Source: Fibrobacterota bacterium (GTDB lineage: Bacteria; Fibrobacterota; Chitinivibrionia; Chitinivibrionales; JANQEN01). Taken from it: a DNA stretch of 5,152 nucleotides. The stretch's first letter is position 1; every line of letters begins with the position of its first letter. A program made the position numbers and the translations under genes. Below the pieces are notes generated by a model. It made no database searches. It had not been told where the DNA came from and saw nothing but the letters and a program-made list of their open reading frames with translations. Shown one piece after another: positions 1-5,152 of this stretch. The stretch spans positions 1 through 5,152 of the forward strand of contig JAUXBV010000312.1 of NCBI GenBank assembly GCA_030619215.1. Direction: 5' to 3'.

Positions 1-130
1 ATAGAGGACATATTTACTTTTTATATGTTGTAGGTAAAATTTTTAATAAGGATAATATAAATAAAATATGCAGTTTAATATATTTGACAATGTAGAATGG
101 TATTAATACCTGCGCCTGATGCAGATGAGA
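1..130. other. AT-rich non-coding stretch downstream of vapC
   Basis: This stretch lies beyond the 3' end of vapC and runs to the window edge. It is strongly AT-rich, and I see no convincing gene on either strand. One plus-strand frame stays open from position 3 to a TAG at 93-95 (about 30 codons), but its composition looks like chance. I see no GC-rich hairpin followed by a T tract on the minus strand, so vapC has no evident intrinsic terminator here. A 12-bp palindrome at 99-110 is listed separately. Confidence 0.6.
99..110. repeat. 12-bp perfect palindrome GGTATTAATACC
   Basis: GGTATTAATACC reads identically on both strands and starts about 20 bases past the vapC stop codon. Its inner ten bases, GTATTAATAC, recur exactly at 972-981 upstream of tamB. 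The outer pattern GGTAT..ATACC resembles the palindrome GGTATATACC in the vapBC promoter. It could be a protein-binding site, but it has no spacer for a good RNA hairpin and no T tract, so a terminator is unlikely. Function is inferred only from symmetry and recurrence. Confidence 0.4.
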
Positions 131-529
131 TTAGACCCAGTTTTTAATTTTTATCGAGGGAATGCGTTTAAATTCCTTCACATTGTTTGTAACCAGAACA
201 AGCTTGCGGGATAATGCGTGCGCGGCTATCAACATGTCAAGCGAGCCGATAGGTTTACCTTTGCTCTCTAATAAAGTCCTCAGCTCACCGTATTTTTGAG
301 CCGCCATGTCATCAAAGGGAAGAACCTCAATTGGTGCCAGGAATTCAGCAAGCGCCAGTTTGTTCTGTTCCTTTTTCCGGCTTTTTTCCACTCCGTATTC
401 AAGCTCTGCCAATGTTATTACTGAAATGAAAACGTCATCGATTTTTAATGCCTGCAAGCGCTTGAGGACTGATATTGGCTTTTGTTTAATTATATAAATA
501 CAGATATTCGTATCAAGCATGTATTTCAT
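131..529 (-). CDS. vapC: VapC-type toxin, PIN-domain ribonuclease
   Basis: This 132-residue protein is the toxin of a type II toxin-antitoxin pair, predicted to be a Mg2+-dependent cytoplasmic endoribonuclease. The PIN-domain acidic residues are all visible: D6 in LDTNICIYI, E42 in AELEYG, D98 in GSLDMLIAAHA, and the TNN signature at 114-116 in LVLVTNNVKEF. The ending, a run like RIPSIKIKNW, is typical of the VapC4/5-FitB-like family. Length and motif spacing closely match the Shigella plasmid VapC (MvpT), whose enteric relatives cleave initiator tRNA-fMet; whether this one has that target is inference. The ATG at 529-527 overlaps the vapB stop as ATGA, so translation is probably coupled and stoichiometry fixed by the operon. 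A second in-frame ATG three codons later is possible but would remove residues just before the D6 strand. No catalytic residue is missing, so the toxin is probably intact. Confidence 0.95.
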   Translation of the reverse strand: MKYMLDTNICIYIIKQKPISVLKRLQALKIDDVFISVITLAELEYGVEKSRKKEQNKLALAEFLAPIEVLPFDDMAAQKYGELRTLLESKGKPIGSLDMLIAAHALSRKLVLVTNNVKEFKRIPSIKIKNWV

Positions 530-756
530 GACAGGCTTTCCCGTATTTTCTGTTTTGGCTGAGTCCGTTTTTCCATAAAATCATCAGAAAATTTATTAAG
601 GCTGTTTATAAGCGGCGCCCACGGATCACTTTTGGAGAAAAGCATAACAATGTTGTCAAACCTGGTAATAAAAACATCCTTACCTCTGAATTGATATTCC
701 TTGGGCAGCCTGACAGCCTGGCTTCGACCGTTTTTGAATAATTTTGCCGTTCGCAT
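526..756 (-). CDS. vapB: VapB-type antitoxin, AbrB/SpoVT-fold DNA-binding protein
   Basis: This 76-residue protein is the antitoxin partner of the adjacent VapC. Residues 1-45 form a swapped-hairpin AbrB-type DNA-binding domain with the hallmark LFKNGRSQAVRLPKEY. The C-terminal part (about 46-76: DPWAPL, then DDFMEKRTQP and IRESL) matches the tail that, in Shigella-type VapB, wraps around VapC and blocks its active site. I chose the ATG at 756-754 because a strong Shine-Dalgarno (AAGGAG, 768-763) sits six bases upstream. The open frame extends to an ATG at 792, but the extra 12 residues (MVYIMVYTKEFV) are encoded by the promoter and operator repeats, and 76 residues fits the family's usual size of about 75. 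VapB and the VapBC complex usually repress their own promoter, and the repeats just upstream support this. The stop overlaps the vapC start. Confidence 0.94.
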   Translation of the reverse strand: MRTAKLFKNGRSQAVRLPKEYQFRGKDVFITRFDNIVMLFSKSDPWAPLINSLNKFSDDFMEKRTQPKQKIRESLS

Positions 757-762
757 GACAAA

Positions 763-768
763 CTCCTT
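763..768 (-). promoter_or_regulatory. Ribosome binding site of vapB
   Basis: The minus strand reads AAGGAG, followed by six bases (TTTGTC) and the ATG at 756-754. This near-consensus site decides the vapB start in favour of 756 over the longer frame opening at 792, which has no comparable site. Confidence 0.85.
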
Positions 769-792
769 GGTATATACCATAATATATACCAT
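769..792. promoter_or_regulatory. Candidate VapB/VapBC operator: palindrome plus 12-bp-spaced direct repeat
   Basis: The ten-base sequence TATATACCAT occurs twice, at 771-780 and 783-792, with a 12-bp period. The inner copy forms part of a perfect palindrome, GGTATATACC (769-778). The outer copy keeps one half-site (ATATATACC, 782-790) but has lost the GG arm. The repeats overlap the predicted vapBC -10 element and the transcription start region, so a bound VapBC complex would block the promoter. Paired, evenly spaced sites are the usual arrangement for VapBC conditional cooperativity; binding here is inferred from position and symmetry. Confidence 0.6.
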
Positions 793-809
793 TTTTATTC
801 AAATTTCAA
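781..809 (-). promoter_or_regulatory. Predicted sigma-70-type promoter of vapBC
   Basis: On the minus strand, TTGAAA (809-804) is followed after exactly 17 bases by TATATT (786-781), a good sigma-70-like pair. Transcription would begin near 774, giving a leader of about 18 bases that just contains the vapB ribosome binding site. This start point lies downstream of the ATG at 792 and so agrees with translation from 756. The background is AT-rich, so chance matches are easier, but position, spacing and overlap with the operator repeats all fit. Confidence 0.6.
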
Positions 810-971
810 CACAAAAAAATCAAAGTATCCTAATGAAGAGAATAATAGCCACGTTTGGCAATCAATCAAAATCCTATATTCATTACAATAACTAAAGAAA
901 ATTAAGGCAAAAAAATCTGGTATACAATATAACAATTTGTATATTAGCACACTATTTACTTAAATTATTTC

Positions 972-981
972 GTATTAATAC
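972..981. repeat. 10-bp palindrome GTATTAATAC upstream of tamB
   Basis: GTATTAATAC is a perfect palindrome about 37 bases before the tamB start codon. The same ten bases form the core of the palindrome at 99-110, on the other side of vapBC. No flanking sequence is shared beyond the core, so this is not evidence of a long terminal repeat. It could be a regulator site in the tamB leader or chance in AT-rich DNA. Confidence 0.35.
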
Positions 982-1001
982 TATTGAACTCAATTTTAAA
1001 T

Positions 1002-1006
1002 AGGAA
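1002..1006 (+). promoter_or_regulatory. Likely ribosome binding site of tamB, long spacing
   Basis: AGGAA lies 12 bases before the GTG at 1019, with a T-rich spacer ending in TTTTTT. The spacing is longer than the usual 5-9 bases, and together with the GTG start suggests modest translation. I found no better Shine-Dalgarno nearby, and no other start would keep the N-terminal anchor in frame as naturally. Confidence 0.5.
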
Positions 1007-1018
1007 CTGATATTTTTT

Positions 1019-4000
1019 GTGAAAAAAATATTTAAGATATTTATTGTCCTGATTTGCATCATTATAGGCCTGCTTATAATTATTCCGGGAGGTGTATTAA
1101 TCTATCTAAACACCTCCCACGCAACTCACCTCATTCAAAACATCGTTAACAAAAACATCCCCGGTTCCCTGACCTGGCAGCACCAACGCATAAAGCTGTT
1201 ACGGGGCGAATTTGATTTTAAAGGGCTGGCAATTAAGAGCCCTTCGGGTGATAAAATCGCATCTATAGAACGTCTTTATCTAAACATTTCCACACCCCTG
1301 CTTTTTAAAAAGGAAATTAAAATAGAAGCGTTTTATCTTGAAGGTCCCTGGATTGCAATGCAAATAGATACAGCCGGCGCTCTCAATGTTACCAGCGCAT
1401 TTGTCAGTGACACGGTAAAAGAGGAACAGGTTAAGGAGCCGGAGAAGGAAAAGAAGGAAGCCGAGCCTTTTAATTTCCATATCGACAGCCTCTGGCTGGG
1501 GCGGGCTGCAGTAAGCTTTGCAACAGGCAGAGGAGACTTTCATATCTCTTCTATAGGGATGGAGATAAACGCAAAGGGCGATCTGGCGCAAAAATCAGCA
1601 CTGCTTGATCTCAAGGTACAGAATGCCCGTGTTACATTAGACAGCTCCGTAATTGACCTGAGCGACTTAGTATTAACCGCATCATTACAGAATGGTAAAA
1701 TCGAGCCGCTCGTTTTTAAGGTCTCTTCAGCGGGTTCACAGATCTCCCTGCAAAGCAGCGTTGAGGATATCTTTGAAAAGCCGCGCGTCTCTCTTGACCT
1801 ATCAGTAAAATGCGCACTTGAAGAAATCAGCAGCTTTTTTCAGCTAAAGCCCGGTTTAAGTGGTAATACGGCGCTCCGGCTTACGGCAAACGGCACACCG
1901 GATAATCCTGATGCAGAATTACGGCTGGATTATAGCGGCGGTTCCCTGGCAGGAGCGGAGGTTAATAAAACAAAGCTGGTACTTAATGTACACGATCGCT
2001 ATGCCGGCATTGACACGCTTAGCATTACCGCTGCATCCGGTACCATAGCGCTGCAAGGTGAAGCTGATATGCGCTCTGTTTTTCCGGAAGGCTATTTTGA
2101 CTCATCAATAAACTTCGATGCTTTATCATATAAAGCAGGCCTCAACATCAACCATATAGAGCTGTCCCAAATTCCATGGTTAGCCGGTATAATAAGCGGC
2201 ATTGTTACTTCACGCGTTGTGGCTGAAGGCCACGGCATTCTCCCGGAAAAACTTAAGGGCAATACGCAGTTTTCCCTTGACGTGAACAACCTGTTTACAA
2301 AAGGCATGCCGTCACCACTTGATGCTAAGTTTAATACAGACGCGTCCATGCACCGGGGTATCGTTGTACTGAAACAATTTGAGTTACAATCAGATTTTAC
2401 TCAGATCTCGGGCCGGGGAACATATGACTTAAACCGGCACTATGTAGATGCATTACTTACAATCGACACAACAGACCTCTCTGCTATATTGCCTCTCTTT
2501 GGTGTTGACAGTGTACGCGGCTTTACTTCGCTTGAGGTAGATGTGTCCGGGCCTGTTAAAAAAAACCTGAAGGCAAAATGTCATGTGCGAGGATATGACC
2601 TTGCCTATCTTCCATATCCAGTCGGTGATATTGAATTAACCGCTTCCTTGGACAGCCTTGGCTCTGTTACTCTATCACAGCTTTCACTCAATAACAAAAA
2701 ATCATCTCTTAATATTAGAGGTTCTGCAGACATATTTACAACCGGCAGTATGAATGTACGCAAAAACCCTCACTTTGATATTGTAATTGAAAACAGCCAG
2801 CTTTTTCTGCAGGATTTCATGGATAGTTTGTTTGGAGAAATATCTCTCGGTGCTCATGTTCATGGCACTCCATCAGCGCTCTATGGGAATGTTTCACTTT
2901 CCGGGTCTGATTTTGACCTTGGTGTTCAGAAGCTTCATGGCATAACCTTTAATGGTATCCTTGACAGCCAGCGGATAAATATCGAACCTTTGGAAATATC
3001 TGTTACACCCAAGGAGAAAGTAACGGTGAACGGCTGGGTGGGACTGGATAACACCTACTCCATATCCCTGGCCTCTCCGGGCATCTCTCTGAAAAGCTTT
3101 GACAAAGTATCCGGGCTTGAGATGGTCGACGGCATACTGGGCCTTGACTTTTCAGGCACCGGAACGTTTGATAACCCGGGAGCTTCCGGATCTATAACAA
3201 TTAGTAATATAGTGGTACGTGAAAAAGCACTCGATGATATTAATCTAGACATCAACCTGCAGAATCAACTGGCAGAGCTGTCGGGAAACCTGAATTTTGA
3301 TATAATAGGATCCTACCTCCTGAAGGAAAAGAATTTCCATATTGCAGCCATATTTAACCAGGCGGATTTAAGCCCCTACTTCTCACTAGCTGATCAAAAA
3401 GACCTTAATGGAACCATCACCGGTATCATTGAAGCATCGGGTAATACGGATAGCCTTGATCTGGAAAGCATAAAAGCAAACACCAATATCACAGACATCG
3501 TTATTAATCATAGAGACCTGGAAGCTATTTCATCCAACAGTATCAAAATCTCTGTTTTAAAGAAACATATCGAAATAATTCCAATACATATTAAGCTGCT
3601 GAAAGAGGGAAATATTGACATCAGCGGGGGTGGTGACCTGGATGGGGAGGTAGATTTTAAGCTTGACGCAAACATACCGGCAAGCCTTGCCGGCCTTTTT
3701 TCCGCTGACCTTACCGATGCGGACGGTAACATTAATATACGGGGCGCCTTAACCGGTAATATAAAAGACCCTGATATTAAAGCGGATATTACGCTTAACG
3801 ACATCTCCCTCACTGTTCCCGAGATCATGCAAAGGCTCCACAAGGTAAACGGACACGCGTCTGTTACACCCGAAAAAGTGACTATTGACTCAATTAACGG
3901 AAATTTGGATGACGGTAGCTTTGACTGCGCAGGAACTGTTGACCTTGACAGCCTGAAACTATCAAACTTTGCAATTGCCTTAAATGCAAACTCCCTCCCT

Positions 4001-4957
4001 GTAAATATGCCCGAAATGCTCGACCTGTTACTCAATGCAAAGCTGAACCTTCACGGGTGTATGGACTCATCCGTAATCGAAGGTGAAATTGAGATGCTTG
4101 AAGGGGTATATTACAAGGATTTTAACAACATATCGCTTATCAGCGGTATCGGGCAGAAAAAAAGGGAAGTGAAACCGGAAAAAGAGGAGGCTGAGGAATC
4201 TTTTCTCAATAATTTAAACTTTGATGTTGTTATTAAAGCACAAGAGAATTTTAAAGTTGATAATAACATCGCCCGGCTGGAGATAAATCCCGACCTTCGC
4301 CTGGTGGGTACGGTAAGCAATCCGGTTATTAACGGACGGGCCAGGGTGGTGCCGGGTATCGGAACAATAACCTACCTGCGAAACACCTTTATCGTGCAAA
4401 AAGGCGTGATAGACTTTCTATACCCGTATAAAACAGACCCCATTATCAGTATAGCGGGAGAAGTGCAAAGGCGGCAGTGGAAAATCTCCCTTTCAATATC
4501 AGGCCATTTAGATGACCTTACCTTTACCCTATCCACGGATCCGGAGCTTGAGCATGAGGACATCATTTCCCTTCTTATGGTAGGTAAAACCACCTATGAG
4601 CTAAGCAGGGGTGAGCTGATGGAGGGAGGATCAACAGAGCAGCTGCTTGCTCAATTAGTCGACGCCACTATGGGAAAAGGCATAAAAAAAGCTACCGGCC
4701 TTGATGTTTTTGCCATTGAGACAGGCTCCGAGGATGAAACCGAAGAAGAGGAAGAGTCCGACCGGATAGAAGTTACAGTCGGTAAAGCTCTCTCCAAACG
4801 GCTGATGACAAAATACTCTATTGAATCTGAAAAAGGTGAGCTCACCCAGAAAGCGATAATAGAATATAAGCTTCTGGAGAATATCCTTTTACAGACGTTT
4901 AATGACGACAAGGGCAATTACGGCGGAGAATTACAATTACGATGGGAATTCCGTTAA
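1019..4957 (+). CDS. tamB: TamB/AsmA-like envelope protein (translocation and assembly module, DUF490 C-terminal domain)
   Basis: This 1312-residue protein is close in size to E. coli TamB (about 1260). By family knowledge it is an inner-membrane-anchored, periplasm-spanning beta groove that works with an Omp85 barrel in outer-membrane protein assembly and probably in phospholipid transport to the outer membrane. Visible features: an N-terminal anchor at about residues 3-29 (KIFKIFIVLICIIIGLLII) after two lysines; an AsmA-like N-terminal region to about 130; a Glu/Lys-rich segment at 133-150; a long body of alternating beta strands with a G-x-x-(D/N)-P-like motif about every 100 residues (G187 to G1097); and the conserved TamB C-terminal domain from about 1000, including SNPVINGRARVVPG (1100-1113), GTITYLRNTFIVQKGVIDF (1115-1133), the LSTDPELEHEDIISLLMVGK stretch, and an aromatic end RWEFR. 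A second charged segment (1047-1060) and an acidic run (1238-1246) interrupt this domain. The start is GTG, chosen because MKKIFKIF leads straight into the anchor. The gene ends 11 bases before the next gene, so the two are probably co-transcribed. Family assignment is firm; exact cargo is unknown. Confidence 0.93.
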   Translation: MKKIFKIFIVLICIIIGLLIIIPGGVLIYLNTSHATHLIQNIVNKNIPGSLTWQHQRIKLLRGEFDFKGLAIKSPSGDKIASIERLYLNISTPLLFKKEIKIEAFYLEGPWIAMQIDTAGALNVTSAFVSDTVKEEQVKEPEKEKKEAEPFNFHIDSLWLGRAAVSFATGRGDFHISSIGMEINAKGDLAQKSALLDLKVQNARVTLDSSVIDLSDLVLTASLQNGKIEPLVFKVSSAGSQISLQSSVEDIFEKPRVSLDLSVKCALEEISSFFQLKPGLSGNTALRLTANGTPDNPDAELRLDYSGGSLAGAEVNKTKLVLNVHDRYAGIDTLSITAASGTIALQGEADMRSVFPEGYFDSSINFDALSYKAGLNINHIELSQIPWLAGIISGIVTSRVVAEGHGILPEKLKGNTQFSLDVNNLFTKGMPSPLDAKFNTDASMHRGIVVLKQFELQSDFTQISGRGTYDLNRHYVDALLTIDTTDLSAILPLFGVDSVRGFTSLEVDVSGPVKKNLKAKCHVRGYDLAYLPYPVGDIELTASLDSLGSVTLSQLSLNNKKSSLNIRGSADIFTTGSMNVRKNPHFDIVIENSQLFLQDFMDSLFGEISLGAHVHGTPSALYGNVSLSGSDFDLGVQKLHGITFNGILDSQRINIEPLEISVTPKEKVTVNGWVGLDNTYSISLASPGISLKSFDKVSGLEMVDGILGLDFSGTGTFDNPGASGSITISNIVVREKALDDINLDINLQNQLAELSGNLNFDIIGSYLLKEKNFHIAAIFNQADLSPYFSLADQKDLNGTITGIIEASGNTDSLDLESIKANTNITDIVINHRDLEAISSNSIKISVLKKHIEIIPIHIKLLKEGNIDISGGGDLDGEVDFKLDANIPASLAGLFSADLTDADGNINIRGALTGNIKDPDIKADITLNDISLTVPEIMQRLHKVNGHASVTPEKVTIDSINGNLDDGSFDCAGTVDLDSLKLSNFAIALNANSLPVNMPEMLDLLLNAKLNLHGCMDSSVIEGEIEMLEGVYYKDFNNISLISGIGQKKREVKPEKEEAEESFLNNLNFDVVIKAQENFKVDNNIARLEINPDLRLVGTVSNPVINGRARVVPGIGTITYLRNTFIVQKGVIDFLYPYKTDPIISIAGEVQRRQWKISLSISGHLDDLTFTLSTDPELEHEDIISLLMVGKTTYELSRGELMEGGSTEQLLAQLVDATMGKGIKKATGLDVFAIETGSEDETEEEEESDRIEVTVGKALSKRLMTKYSIESEKGELTQKAIIEYKLLENILLQTFNDDKGNYGGELQLRWEFR

Positions 4958-4968
4958 GAGATATCACT

Positions 4969-5152
4969 ATGTACAGATTTATTAAAACAGTTTTATTCAT
5001 GTGCATTTTTTGGTTTGTACCGGTTGAAATCCTTGCAAATCCCCAACTGGACAATTCTTTTAACAACACAGATTCGGAAGCTCCTGACAATAGAATAGTG
5101 AGCACCCTTGCAGTGCAGATGCATAATTGCCCGGGGAACCCCGCAAAATGGG
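4969..5152 (+). CDS. N-terminus of an exported protein, probable TamA/BamA-like (Omp85) outer-membrane partner; cut by the window edge
   Basis: An ATG at 4969 opens a frame that is still open at the window end (61 full codons). It is preceded, after an 8-base gap, by AAGAG (4956-4960), which overlaps the tamB stop. The first residues form a classic Sec signal peptide: basic R3 and K6, a hydrophobic core at 7-19 (TVLFMCIFWFVPV), and a likely cleavage after A23 (ILA|NPQ). A polar linker follows (about 24-41), then RIVSTLAVQMHNCPGNPAKW, which could be the first strand and turn of a POTRA-like domain. The position 11 bases after tamB, where Omp85 genes are often found, makes a TamA/BamA-family barrel the leading guess. 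The sequence itself proves only an exported protein; another periplasmic or outer-membrane protein remains possible. The cysteine at residue 53 is in the mature part and is not a lipobox. Confidence 0.7.
   Translation, partial: MYRFIKTVLFMCIFWFVPVEILANPQLDNSFNNTDSEAPDNRIVSTLAVQMHNCPGNPAKW

Larger units (their letters stand above)
793..1018. other. AT-rich divergent intergenic region between vapBC and tamB
   Basis: This region separates the divergent vapBC and tamB genes and holds no supportable gene. It should contain the promoter of the tamB operon, but I cannot pick one firmly. The best -10-like candidate is TATACA at 921-926, preceded by TG one base upstream (extended -10, 918-919), with no good -35 at the proper distance. 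TTGAAC at 984-989 is too close to the start codon to serve as a normal -35. The partial palindrome GTATAC (920-925) and the palindrome GTATTAATAC (972-981) echo the repeats around vapBC. Confidence 0.45.

Noticed and set aside
3..95. Open plus-strand frame at the left edge, possibly the tail of an upstream gene
   Set aside because: It has only about 30 codons, and its Ile/Asn/Lys/Tyr-rich translation is typical of AT-rich non-coding DNA. A gene tail cannot be excluded but is not supported.
84..109. TTGACA at 84-89 with TAATAC at 104-109 as a plus-strand promoter
   Set aside because: The spacer is only 14 bases, and the strand would transcribe antisense into vapC; a consensus-like -35 alone is weak evidence in AT-rich DNA.
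111..126. Possible terminator hairpin for vapC (CTGC...GCAG)
   Set aside because: The stem has only about four base pairs, and no T tract follows on the minus strand.
701..895. Plus-strand open frame of 64 codons across the vapB 5' end and promoter
   Set aside because: It is antisense to vapB and then runs through AT-rich promoter DNA; it has no recognisable motif, and vapB and its promoter explain the region.
99..981. vapBC as a mobile element bounded by inverted or direct repeats
   Set aside because: The shared 10-bp palindrome has no matching flanks beyond its core, and there is no transposase, integrase or target-site duplication in view.
3508..4035. Minus-strand open frame of 175 codons inside tamB
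   Set aside because: It lies wholly antisense to a well-supported TamB coding region; its translation is serine-rich with no recognisable domain, as expected of a shadow frame.
4651..4917. Minus-strand open frame of 88 codons near the tamB 3' end
   Set aside because: It overlaps the most conserved part of the TamB C-terminal domain, and its Ser-rich run is the complement of the acidic codon stretch on the coding strand.

Overview
The window most likely comes from a Gram-negative (diderm) bacterium with a moderately AT-rich genome. It carries a full-length TamB-type envelope protein directly followed by the start of an exported protein that is probably its outer-membrane Omp85 partner. The gene order (tamB first, then the putative Omp85 gene) and the protein style would suit Desulfobacterota or another non-enteric diderm lineage, but that placement is only an impression.

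Layout. Positions 1-130 are AT-rich and hold no gene I can support; a 12-bp perfect palindrome lies at 99-110. Positions 131-756, minus strand, are a compact type II toxin-antitoxin operon: vapB (antitoxin, 756 to 526) then vapC (PIN-domain RNase toxin, 529 to 131), joined by a 4-base ATGA overlap. Its promoter and repeated operator-like sequence lie at about 769-809. Positions 757-1018 are the divergent, very AT-rich intergenic region. Positions 1019-4957, plus strand, encode a 1312-residue TamB/AsmA-like protein: an N-terminal membrane anchor, a long beta-rich periplasmic body with a motif recurring about every 100 residues, and a conserved C-terminal TamB (DUF490) domain. Only 11 bases later, at 4969, a gene begins with a clear signal peptide and runs off the right edge.

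How it works together. The tamB gene and the exported gene after it look like one operon. By family knowledge, TamB is an inner-membrane-anchored, groove-shaped protein that bridges the periplasm to an Omp85-type barrel and serves outer-membrane assembly or lipid transport. The vapBC pair is a self-contained, autoregulated module transcribed away from tamB; nothing suggests a functional link.

No wholly new system is visible. The points most worth following are the regular repeat architecture of the TamB protein, the GTAT-TA-ATAC palindrome family on both sides of vapBC and in the tamB leader, and the reversed order of the tamB / Omp85-like pair.
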